The notes beneath the pieces were generated by a model. That model ran no database searches and was not told the origin of the DNA. It saw nothing but the letters and a program-made list of their open reading frames with translations. A program made the position numbers and the translations under genes. Shown here in pieces: positions 28,640-36,011 of a stretch of DNA of 64,000 nucleotides. Positions within the stretch are counted from its first letter, which is position 1; every line of letters begins with the position of its first letter. This DNA comes from Planctomycetaceae bacterium (GTDB taxonomy: Bacteria; Planctomycetota; Planctomycetia; Planctomycetales; Planctomycetaceae): assembly GCA_029259845.1 (NCBI GenBank), contig JAJDEI010000299.1, forward strand, positions 31,569 to 95,568, in the 5' to 3' direction.

Positions 28640-29065
28640 ATGAAGCGCACCCTTTTGACGACTGCTGCACTGTTGGCGATGGGAATCGCCCCCGCCATGG
28701 CCGAGGATGGCCACGTTTCTCACCAGACCCTTTCCGCAGTCGGCCTGAGCGGAATGCAGGTCGTCTCCGACGCCGATGGCATGCAGGTTCGCGGCATGAG
28801 CTCGAACGCTTGGTCCGCCGGCGCGAGCACACTCTCCGCGCAACTGTTTGATCCCGCGACTGGTGGCTTCGCCTCAGCGACGACCGCCAATGGCTCCGCA
28901 GCGACAGCCGAGAACGCCGGTCTGAACGCCGTCAGCCAAGCCACGCATTCTCACGGTTCCGCCATCAATCCCCCGCTCAGCCTGAACATCGCCACGCTGG
29001 GGTCGAACTTCAGCGGCGTGGTGTCCGGACAGATCGGTGGAATCGGACTCTCCAGCGCCTTCTGA
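28640..29065 (+). CDS. Small secreted Gly/Ala/Ser-rich protein
   Basis: The 141-residue product has a clear signal peptide (MKRTLLTTAALLAMGIAPAMAED) and a mature part rich in Ser, Ala, Gly and Asn with SAVGLSGMQVVSDADGMQVRGM, which resembles a short adhesive or structural surface protein. No enzyme motif is present. Its own promoter candidate upstream and the strong intrinsic terminator about 75 bases downstream make it a well-defined single-gene transcription unit. The family is not recognised. Confidence 0.8.
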   Translation: MKRTLLTTAALLAMGIAPAMAEDGHVSHQTLSAVGLSGMQVVSDADGMQVRGMSSNAWSAGASTLSAQLFDPATGGFASATTANGSAATAENAGLNAVSQATHSHGSAINPPLSLNIATLGSNFSGVVSGQIGGIGLSSAF

Positions 29066-29140
29066 ACCGCAGCGCTGGTGCAACCAGTGATTGGATTCAC
29101 TCCCAATGATCCAATCGCTGAGTTCCGGTGTCTCAAGCGA

Positions 29141-29175
29141 AAGAGCCCCCTGATCCCAATCAGGGGGCTCTTTTC
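29141..29175 (+). terminator. Intrinsic terminator of the small secreted protein gene
   Basis: AAGAGCCCCCTGAT and ATCAGGGGGCTCTT pair as a GC-rich stem with a very short loop, and the downstream arm ends in a run of T. It is the clearest rho-independent terminator in the window. Confidence 0.95.
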
Positions 29176-29465
29176 GTTGGGCTGGCGGAGCAGAAAGACT
29201 TCCGCACAAAAATCTTCCTGGATGGGGCCCCCGCATCAGAGTCCCCGGCCGTTGCGGATGGGCAGTGACAATCAGCGACGGATCAAATGTTGACTGCGTT
29301 CCAAAGTTGCGGCGCGGGGCGGTCGGATTCGGTGGCGCGTGGTCGGGACCCTGCGATCCGGCTCCTGCTCATCTGTGGCGAGCTGCGCATGCGGCATCCT
29401 GCCACATCCGCACCCGCGGGCGAACACTTGACCGCCCAGCGGCGCCCCCCCCCACCGAGAGAGTC

Positions 29466-30428
29466 TTACTCGTTCGGAGCGGCTTGCGAAGGCATGTGCA
29501 GGACGACCTGGTTGTGCATCGTGTACAGCCGCCAGTTCTCGCCGTCGTGGACGAAGATCCCGCTCGACTTGTTCTCCGAGAGCGGAAACAGCGGGTTCGT
29601 GGGAAACTTCGTCCAATGGATCAGGTCGGGTGACGTTGCCACGCAGGTGCACCACATGCCGGGATGCTGGGGATCGCCGGAACCGTGGTACATCGCATAG
29701 TACGTGCCGCGGCACTTGACGACCTGGTTGAGGGCGATCTTGCGGCGGTCGTAGTCGTCCGGTCCGGGAACCAGGACCGGCTCGTCCTGCACGTTGGAGA
29801 ACGTCTTCAGGTCGCTTGACGTCGCGAGCCAGATGCCGTCGTCGTAGAGTTCGTAGAACAGATACCAGACGCCGTCCTTGATGTAAGCGGTCGGCGTCCC
29901 GGGCGGGCCGGACGTGAGCGGCTCACCGGATGTCTGCCGGATGTCAAGTTTGCCGACCCGCGTCCACGTGACACCGTCTTCTGATGTCAGCAGGTGCCCG
30001 TAGCCACCGACTCCTTCCGCAAACATCACATACCGCCCGTCGTGCTTGACGACCTGCATGTCCTCGACCCAGTGCTCGTCATAGATCGGGTTGTCCGGAT
30101 GCCGCGTCCAATGGATGCCGTCCGGCGACGTCGCCAGTCCAAGCATTTTTTTCCCTTCCCGGGTCCCATCGTAGCCGGTGTACCACATCCGCCATTGGTC
30201 TCCTTCCCTGAGAATCCACCCCCGCTCGCGAATTGCCGCGTCCCAGTGTCCCTCGCCGGCGGCGGTGAAGACCGGATTGCCTTCGACGGCAACAAACTTC
30301 TGAAAATCCGGTCGCCGCGGCTCGCCGGCAAACGCGGTCGCCGCGTGCACTCCGACCGTCAGGACCAAGCCTGCCAACCATAAAGGTCTGTCGAACTTCC
30401 CATGTCGAGTCGGCAATCGGTCGCTCAT
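29466..30428 (-). CDS. Secreted five-bladed propeller glycoside hydrolase-like protein
   Basis: A signal-like N-terminus (LWLAGLVLTVGVHAATAFAGEP) precedes repeated units of the GH43/GH32/GH130-type propeller: WDAAIRERGWILREGDQWRMWYTGYDGTREGKKMLGLATSPDGIHWTR, HWVEDMQVVKHDGRYVMFAEG, GTPTAYIKDGVWYLFYELYDDGIWLATSSDLKTF and NQVVKCRGTYYAMYHGSGD. Acidic residues in the E-D-M, T-A-Y and Y-E-L positions could form the catalytic set, but the exact GH family cannot be fixed by eye. The ATG at 30428 was chosen because the signal peptide starts there. It is the last gene of a minus-strand group. Confidence 0.85.
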   Translation of the reverse strand: MSDRLPTRHGKFDRPLWLAGLVLTVGVHAATAFAGEPRRPDFQKFVAVEGNPVFTAAGEGHWDAAIRERGWILREGDQWRMWYTGYDGTREGKKMLGLATSPDGIHWTRHPDNPIYDEHWVEDMQVVKHDGRYVMFAEGVGGYGHLLTSEDGVTWTRVGKLDIRQTSGEPLTSGPPGTPTAYIKDGVWYLFYELYDDGIWLATSSDLKTFSNVQDEPVLVPGPDDYDRRKIALNQVVKCRGTYYAMYHGSGDPQHPGMWCTCVATSPDLIHWTKFPTNPLFPLSENKSSGIFVHDGENWRLYTMHNQVVLHMPSQAAPNE

Positions 30429-30561
30429 GTCGGGTTCTGTTTTCCGGGGAAAGAGGGATGGAACATTGATCCGAGGCAGAAAACTCCCTGCCGTCCCGAT
30501 ACTACCGGGCGACCGCGAAGGTTGGCTAGCGAACCGCAGGGCGAACGTGCTTTTCACGATG

Positions 30562-30690
30562 GGGGATTGTCGGCGGTTCGCCGTCGGCGTTGCCTCCGGG
30601 CTAACAGAAATCATGGATGGGACTTTATCCTGAGCCAACGGCGACGACCGACGCTCGGTGCCACGTCCCGGTTTCAACAAAACGTTTGCC
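30562..30690. repeat. Dispersed repeat, copy A
   Basis: The sequence includes ATTGTCGGCGGTTCGCCGTC (near 30565), AATCATGGATGGGAC, and GAGCCAACGGCGACGACCGA (near 30633). Closely related sequence occurs inverted at 40090-40175 and 41951-42074. All three are in intergenic space and share the core CCAACGGCGACxG(C/T)CGACG and an AATCA(T/C)GGAT block. The element has no coding capacity and its boundaries are not sharp. Confidence 0.65.
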
Positions 30691-30701
30691 TTGATAAGGG
30701 C

Positions 30702-31376
30702 TCAGCGTGAAAACTGCGCCGCGACCAACTGGAAGATGACTTCGTAGGCGTTCCCCCAGGACTCTTCGCGGAAGAAGCGGGTCGGTTGGTTCGGATTGCC
30801 GATGAAGGGCCGCAGCACCCAGCCCATTTGGATGCCGACGAATGCATACAGTACCAGCCAGGTCCGCAGCATCCAGCGGTGCCGCCGGTTTCGTGCGATC
30901 AGCCGCCGGTAGAAGACGAACAACATTGCCTGTCCCGCGACGCTCGCCGTGCCGAACATCAGCCCATTGAACAGAACGGCAAGGGTGTAATCCGCACTCG
31001 ATGCATACCAGAAGAGCGTGTAGGGAGAGAGGGACGCCAGAATGATGGCGACTCCCGCCTGCGTGGCGATCAGGGCTCTGACCACACGCGGGAAATCTTC
31101 GCTGAGTCCGAACAGCGCGTTGAGCACGTAGAAACTCGGCAGACTCAGGCTGAACGTCACCCCCAGCAGCAGCGGGACCTTGATGGCGGAGTAGGCGACT
31201 TGCCAGAACCGTTCCCCAAGCACGCCGCCAAAGCTGCCCATCGCCGCTCCGTAAACGCAACCAAACGCCAACAGCACACCCACCAGGAAAGCAAACGGCT
31301 GCCGCGCCTCTCCGTCGCGACCGGTCCACGACGACTGTCGCAGGAAGGCATCGGTGGAGTGAAAAACACCAGGCAT
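30702..31376 (-). CDS. Multi-pass membrane protein, paralogue 1
   Basis: The 224-residue protein has about five membrane segments (FAFLVGVLLAFGCVYGAAMG, AIKVPLLLGVTFSLSLPSFYVLNALFG, ALIATQAGVAIILASLSPYTLFWYAS, LAVLFNGLMFGTASVAGQAMLFVFY, LVLYAFVGIQMGWVLRPFIG). The ending GIQMGWVLRPFIGNPNQ is nearly identical to that of the next upstream gene. This family is conserved in planctomycetes as far as I recall, without known function. It is probably co-transcribed with the paralogue, with about 90 bases between them. Confidence 0.8.
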   Translation of the reverse strand: MPGVFHSTDAFLRQSSWTGRDGEARQPFAFLVGVLLAFGCVYGAAMGSFGGVLGERFWQVAYSAIKVPLLLGVTFSLSLPSFYVLNALFGLSEDFPRVVRALIATQAGVAIILASLSPYTLFWYASSADYTLAVLFNGLMFGTASVAGQAMLFVFYRRLIARNRRHRWMLRTWLVLYAFVGIQMGWVLRPFIGNPNQPTRFFREESWGNAYEVIFQLVAAQFSR

Positions 31377-31466
31377 CGGAGAACCGCCACGCTCGAATTC
31401 TGCATCACGCCGGTTGTCGTGGTTGTCACATTCCGGCTCTGTCGAGAGGAACGCGGGACAACACCT

Positions 31467-32315
31467 TTACGAGCCGGTGATCAGATTTCCAATGGTTTCC
31501 CAAACCGCTGTGAAGAAGTTGCTCTCCCGCGGCCGGAACCAGGTGAAGTCCTGGTTTGGATTGCCGATGAACGGTCGCAGCACCCAACCCATCTGCGCCC
31601 CCACCAGACCAAAGATGACGACCCAGATGTTGAAGACCAGCTTCACATGTCCGCCCAGCACGATCCCCTCCAACTCATCCAGGGGACCGCCGGGATCCGG
31701 CACGTCCGTGTCACTGACCGCCGTCGTTTGCTCGGGGCTTTCTGTCTGCTGCGGCTGGGGAAGAAACCCTTGTCGATCAGGGCGGGCCCGATACTGTTCG
31801 TCACTGACCGTCATGCGATGCAGTGTCTGCAGCAGGAATTTCAGCCCCAACAGCCCGGCCAATCCGAACACGGCCACGTTGAGCAGCACCATGAAGGAAT
31901 AGCTCTCGGTGCTGACGGAGAAGAAGGCCACAATCGGCCCCCACGCTGCCAACATGGTGAGCGTGACCGCAAGGGCCGCTGTCAGCAGCCGGAGAAGGTT
32001 GCGAAACTCGAGCCGCGATCCGACGAGCGCATTGAACACATACAGAGACGGAAACGTGATGATCAACGTCAGCAGAAACAACAGCGGCACCTTGACGGCT
32101 GAGGCCACCAGCTGCATCCATCGCGGACCGTCCGGATGCAGCAGCGCAAATGTGCCGATGCAGAGACCGGCGATCATGCCCAGCGCGATCAACAGCGGTG
32201 TCAGCCGGCGGATGGAGACATCGATCCGTCCCTCCTGCAGGGCAGACATCCGTGTTTTCTCACCCCGAAGAATCCGATCGAGTTCGACGAGCAGAGATTT
32301 CAACATGGGCATCAT
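31467..32315 (-). CDS. Multi-pass membrane protein, paralogue 2
   Basis: Homologous over its length to the 30702-31376 product: the shared motif KVPLLF/LLGVT-F/LI-PSLYVFNAL and the C-terminal GAQMGWVLRPFIGNPNQDFTWFR are visible. This copy has a longer N-terminus and a hydrophilic insert of about 60 residues (YRARPDRQGFLPQPQQTESPEQ...) before the last helix. The start is uncertain; three in-frame ATGs occur at 32315, 32312 and 32306. The tandem paralogues suggest a heteromeric membrane complex. Function unknown. Confidence 0.78.
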   Translation of the reverse strand: MMPMLKSLLVELDRILRGEKTRMSALQEGRIDVSIRRLTPLLIALGMIAGLCIGTFALLHPDGPRWMQLVASAVKVPLLFLLTLIITFPSLYVFNALVGSRLEFRNLLRLLTAALAVTLTMLAAWGPIVAFFSVSTESYSFMVLLNVAVFGLAGLLGLKFLLQTLHRMTVSDEQYRARPDRQGFLPQPQQTESPEQTTAVSDTDVPDPGGPLDELEGIVLGGHVKLVFNIWVVIFGLVGAQMGWVLRPFIGNPNQDFTWFRPRESNFFTAVWETIGNLITGS

Positions 32316-32461
32316 CCGACGGATTGGCGGACCAATCCGTGCGAGTCCAAGTGCGCACCAACGCACGGCTTCAGAAAACGAAACAGGCAGTCTGTGCTAC
32401 GTGTACGACGTTACGAATGATGGAACAAATATGGGCAGCGGGCCAAACACCCCGGGATTGG

Positions 32462-33292
32462 TCAATCCGCCGTCGGTCGCGGGGGATTGGCCCAGTAGCC
32501 GTCGGGGTCGACGCCGCTGACGAGGACCCCTTTGGCGTTCCAGCCGAGATGGGCCCGCACGTCCGTTGCGGCGTAGCGGAGCGTGAGTCCGCAGCGGCGG
32601 CGGTCCGAATCGTTCGCCTCCGAACCGTGCAGCAGCAGGTCGGAGTGCAGCGACATCTCGCCCGCCCGCAGCACGTCGTCGACGGACTCGCCGTACTGTT
32701 CGGGGTTGTCGATCGTCTGGTTCAGCACGTTGTGTTCGCCCGATTCGCTCGGGCGGAAAGTGAGATGCCCGAAGTGATGCGAACCGCCGATGAACCGCAT
32801 GCAGCCGTTTTCGCGGTCGGCGTCGTCGATGGCGAGCCACACGGTCACTGCCTTCGTCGGCGTGAGCGGCCAGTAGCTTGCATCCTGATGCCACGCCACT
32901 GCCTTGCCGTCGTGGGGCATCTTGCAGAAGAAATGCGACCCCCAGCCGACCACGTTTTCGCCCAACAGGTCCTGGACGCAGGCCACGATCCGCGGGTCGG
33001 TCAGCAGGTCGTACACGCGGCCATGTTTAAGATGAGCCGAGCTGATCGAATAGCTGTCACCCCCGGCGGCAAGCGTCTGTTTCAGCAGTTTGTCGAAGTA
33101 CGCGCGAATTCCGCCGATCTCCGGCTCCGAAAAGGCACGAATCGGCTGGACATATCCCTCTCGGTTGAACGCGTCGACCTGCTCGCGGCTCAGCGCTTGC
33201 GGGTTTTCCGTCGTGCTGGGATAGAACGTGAGATCGCGTTCGATTCGCTCCAGATCCTCGCCATCCGGAACGATCTTGAATTCGGTTTGCAT
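32462..33292 (-). CDS. Phytanoyl-CoA dioxygenase (PhyH) family protein
   Basis: A Fe(II)/2-oxoglutarate-dependent dioxygenase of 276 residues. The facial triad is visible as WHQDASYW (His135, Asp137) and LLLHGSEAN (His222), with an Arg a little further on (RCGLTLRYA) for 2-oxoglutarate. The N-terminal helix EQVDAFNREGYVQPIRAF is the usual start of the PhyH fold. Bacterial members hydroxylate diverse small molecules, so the substrate is unknown. It starts at an ATG with the weakly purine-rich GATGAATC upstream; the gene may head the group that continues with the two membrane paralogues. Confidence 0.9.
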   Translation of the reverse strand: MQTEFKIVPDGEDLERIERDLTFYPSTTENPQALSREQVDAFNREGYVQPIRAFSEPEIGGIRAYFDKLLKQTLAAGGDSYSISSAHLKHGRVYDLLTDPRIVACVQDLLGENVVGWGSHFFCKMPHDGKAVAWHQDASYWPLTPTKAVTVWLAIDDADRENGCMRFIGGSHHFGHLTFRPSESGEHNVLNQTIDNPEQYGESVDDVLRAGEMSLHSDLLLHGSEANDSDRRRCGLTLRYAATDVRAHLGWNAKGVLVSGVDPDGYWANPPRPTAD

Positions 33293-33414
33293 GATTCATC
33301 CTGCTTGGCATGGCCTGTTGTCGCGATGATCACCGCCGGCTGCTCGGGCACCATGCGGCGGGACGCGGATCATCATCCCATCATTGCTGGCATTGTTCGA
33401 AACAGGAGAGGCTG

Positions 33415-33591
33415 ATGGCGGTTCGGCGGATTGATTGTACCGGGATGAGCTGCCCGATGCCCATCGCCGAGACAGCCAAGGCAGGGCCATTCAAAGTTTC
33501 ACTTGGGAGAAGACCGACCGGGACAAGCTCAATGGCAACCCGAAGCGTCAGCGAGGAAGCGAACGTGAGTGAGCGATTCGTCCCTCGCTGA
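33415..33591 (+). pseudogene. TusA-like gene truncated by MITE copy 2
   Basis: The start has a strong ribosome-binding site (AGGAGAGG 4 bases before ATG). The first 23 residues, MAVRRIDCTGMSCPMPIAETAKA, match the start of TusA/SirA-type sulfur carriers with the C-P-x-P motif. At 33482 the sequence passes into the 157-bp element, which supplies the rest of a short frame. The remaining ~50 residues of a TusA protein are absent beyond the element, where the ftsI gene end follows almost at once. Confidence 0.7.
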
Positions 33592-33638
33592 CGCTTCGGG
33601 TGACGAGGTTCCCCAGCTTCAATCTTTGAATGGCCCTG
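33482..33638. mobile_element. 157-bp MITE-like element, copy 2
   Basis: Same length and ends as copy 1 at 19406, with four substitutions. It begins inside a TusA-like coding sequence and ends 7 bases before the stop of the ftsI-like gene on the other strand. No obvious target-site duplication is seen. Confidence 0.85.
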
Positions 33639-33645
33639 ACCGCCG

Positions 33646-35397
33646 TCATCGCCTTGAGGACGGGTCCGCGTTGACGGTGTGCTGGAAGGTGTCGGCGGCC
33701 ATGCGGAACAGTCGGTCGGAGGGCGGAGGAGAGCGAAGAGCGTCGAGCGCCCGTCGCAGAATGTCGGAGGCAGCCGGCGCGGCCACTTTGCCGCCGAAGG
33801 GGGCGTCTTTCGATGTCGGTTCGTCAACCGTGACCAGTACGAGCAATCGCGGAGCGTCTGCCGGCGCGCCGCAAAGGCAGGAGGTGACATAGCGATCCGT
33901 CGAATAGGCTCCTGTCGCGGGATCATACTTTTGGGCGGTGCCGGTTTTGGCGAAGACCGTCAGGCCGTCAATCGCCGCCTTCCGGGCGGTGCCGCGGCGA
34001 ACGACTTCGACCATCGGGCCGGTCACCATCCAGCGAGCCGTTGACGGGTCGAGAATCTTTGTCGCCAGCACGCCCGTCGGTTCGCGGTTGCTTGCTTTTC
34101 CCCTGTCGCGCAACACGAGGTGCGGCGTGATGAGCAGCCCCCCGTTGGCGAGGGCCGCGTGTGCGGCAATCATCTGCAACGGCGTCGCAGCGATCTCCTG
34201 GCCCATGGGGATCGAACCGGTTGAAAAGTCGTCCCATGCCTCCAGGGGCCGGACGATTCCGGCTGACTCGCCGGGCAGTTCGACTCCGGTCCTGCGACCG
34301 AATCCAAAATCCCGCACCGCGGCACGAAGCCGCTCGTTTCCCAACCGCTGGCCGATCTGTGCCATGCCGATGTTGCTCGAAAACGTAATGATCCCCGCAA
34401 CATCGAGCGTTCCGAACGCCCGGTGGTCGTGGAGCAATCGTCGGCCCATGCGGTAGGTTCCGTTACAGGCGAAAGTCTCGGAGGGAGAGACCAGCCGACG
34501 GTCGACCGCCCACGCCATGAGGCATGGTTTGATCGTCGACCCCGGTTCGTAGGCCGATGAGACGGCATGATTGGTCCACGCCTCCGCCCGCCCGGCAGCA
34601 GGACGCGCCGGGTCGAAGGTCGGGCGGCAGCCCATCGCCAAAATCTCACCGGTTTGCGGATCCAGCACGACGGCGGAGACCGAACGGGGATTCCAATTGG
34701 CGACCAGATGATCAAGCCGGCCTTCGGCGATCCTCTGAATGGTTGCGTCCAGTGTGAGCGTGACGGTGCCTCCATGCCGGGGCGGTTGCGTGACTTCCTG
34801 CAACACCTCAATCACATACCCGCGAGCGTCTCTGACGAGCGTCCTTTGGCCATCGGTCCCCTGCAACAAAGTGTTGAGCGTCCGCTCCAATCCGGCTTGG
34901 GGGACACCGTCGATGTTCCGCCAGCCGAGGACATGGGCCGCGAGCGATCCCTGTGGATACACCCGGCGAAACTCTTCGCGCAACCCCCAGACAGGCTCCC
35001 CAAGTTCGAGCCCGTAAATGCGGTCGACTTCCCACTCGGAAAGATGCCGCTTGACCCACAGAAACTTGCGGTGCTGGTTCCGCGCGATCCGACGGGCCAA
35101 CCCGGCGGCCTCCAGTCCCAACGGCTCCGCAAGGATCGCGGCAACAACTTCCGGCTCGGCAATTTTGCTGGGATCGACGAACAGGCTTTGGGTTCTGGCC
35201 GTGGTCGCAAGCAGCCGCCCGTGCCGGTCGACGATGTCGCCCAGCCGGGCGGGAATGGTCTCGTTCAATGCCTGTTGCGCGACGGCATGCTCGGAAAACG
35301 TCCGATGCTGACGCCATTGGACATGCACGAGGCGAAACGCCAGCGCGGCCCACAGCAATAGCATGCCGGACATCAGCAGTCGGAGGCGGCCGGTCAT
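33646..35397 (-). CDS. ftsI: Class B penicillin-binding protein, FtsI/PBP3-like transpeptidase
   Basis: Septal or elongation peptidoglycan transpeptidase anchored by one N-terminal helix (LLMSGMLLLWAALAFRLVHVQW). The PBP dimerisation region with ARLGDIVDRHGRLLATT is followed by the transpeptidase domain: SxxK as GSTIK near 286-289, SxN as SSN near 342, and KTG as KTGTAQ near 484. All three active-site motifs are intact. At 583 residues its length is normal, and no PASTA domains are present. Its start overlaps the stop of the FtsL-like gene by 4 bases (35394-35397). Many planctomycetes lack this gene, so its presence is informative. Confidence 0.9.
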   Translation of the reverse strand: MTGRLRLLMSGMLLLWAALAFRLVHVQWRQHRTFSEHAVAQQALNETIPARLGDIVDRHGRLLATTARTQSLFVDPSKIAEPEVVAAILAEPLGLEAAGLARRIARNQHRKFLWVKRHLSEWEVDRIYGLELGEPVWGLREEFRRVYPQGSLAAHVLGWRNIDGVPQAGLERTLNTLLQGTDGQRTLVRDARGYVIEVLQEVTQPPRHGGTVTLTLDATIQRIAEGRLDHLVANWNPRSVSAVVLDPQTGEILAMGCRPTFDPARPAAGRAEAWTNHAVSSAYEPGSTIKPCLMAWAVDRRLVSPSETFACNGTYRMGRRLLHDHRAFGTLDVAGIITFSSNIGMAQIGQRLGNERLRAAVRDFGFGRRTGVELPGESAGIVRPLEAWDDFSTGSIPMGQEIAATPLQMIAAHAALANGGLLITPHLVLRDRGKASNREPTGVLATKILDPSTARWMVTGPMVEVVRRGTARKAAIDGLTVFAKTGTAQKYDPATGAYSTDRYVTSCLCGAPADAPRLLVLVTVDEPTSKDAPFGGKVAAPAASDILRRALDALRSPPPSDRLFRMAADTFQHTVNADPSSRR

Positions 35398-35621
35398 GGA
35401 GCTTCGGCAACGCGGAAAGGTTCGGCCTCATCCGACGGTTGCCCCGTGGACAACGCATGCAGACGAATCCGCAAGCGGGCCTGCTCTTCCAATAACTGGT
35501 CCATCCGATAGTGCTGCAGGCTGATCGCGCGCTTGAGTGCGAGTTCGCGATTCTCCAGACGGATGCCGATCAGCGAAACCGTCACAATCAGCGCCAGTGC
35601 TGCGATGAATCGGAAGACCAT
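35394..35621 (-). CDS. FtsL-like bitopic division protein
   Basis: The 75-residue product starts with a TM helix (MVFRFIAALALIVTVSLIGIRL) followed by an amphipathic coiled-coil-like stretch (ENRELALKRAISLQHYRMDQLLEEQARLRIRLHAL). The size, topology and position directly before ftsI fit FtsL, which recruits FtsW/FtsI to the septum in other bacteria. FtsL sequences are too divergent for a motif match, so the call rests on topology and synteny. The ATG at 35621 has GGGAGCGAAC upstream; the longer ORF start (35786) has no signal of being coding. Confidence 0.6.
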   Translation of the reverse strand: MVFRFIAALALIVTVSLIGIRLENRELALKRAISLQHYRMDQLLEEQARLRIRLHALSTGQPSDEAEPFRVAEAP

Positions 35622-35656
35622 AGTCCGTTCGCTCCCTGCAAAGCTTTGATGGGGGA

Positions 35657-35831
35657 GTTGGAGTTCAAGCTTTAGCTTGCGTTTGCAGCCGAGTCGCCCG
35701 TTCAACAACGTGCGCAACCTCTGCGTGAGCCGTATCGATGCCGGAAGACCGCCGGGGAGTTCGTACTGCCGATACCTCAGCGGCACGCGGAATCACTTTT
35801 TCGACGAGCAGCCTCAAGGCTGGACTCCAAC
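35657..35831. repeat. Inverted repeat and short tandem repeat in the gap before ftsL
   Basis: GTTGGAGTTCAAGCTTTAGC (35657-35676) is matched inverted by a GCCTCAAGGCTGGACTCCAAC segment ending at 35831. Further on, AACGCTTCGGGCTTTGAGAC (35951-35970) is repeated with two changes at 35972-35991. The 390-base gap 35622-36011 contains these and no recognised gene. Confidence 0.65.
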
Positions 35832-36011
35832 TTTTGGGAAATGGGGGGCACGTTCGCAACGTGCTCCAGATCGCTCGTAGAAGGAGCCTGTGACACGTTT
35901 GCAGAGAGTCCCCGCAGTCCCCGTCGGACACAGATGGCCGACCCGTCGCGAACGCTTCGGGCTTTGAGACAAACGCTCCGGGCTTTGAAACCGACGATCC
36001 GTCCGGAAGCG

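Noticed and set aside
30786..32102. 438-residue plus-strand ORF
   Set aside because: Opposite the two membrane paralogues, which have convincing helices and a shared motif.
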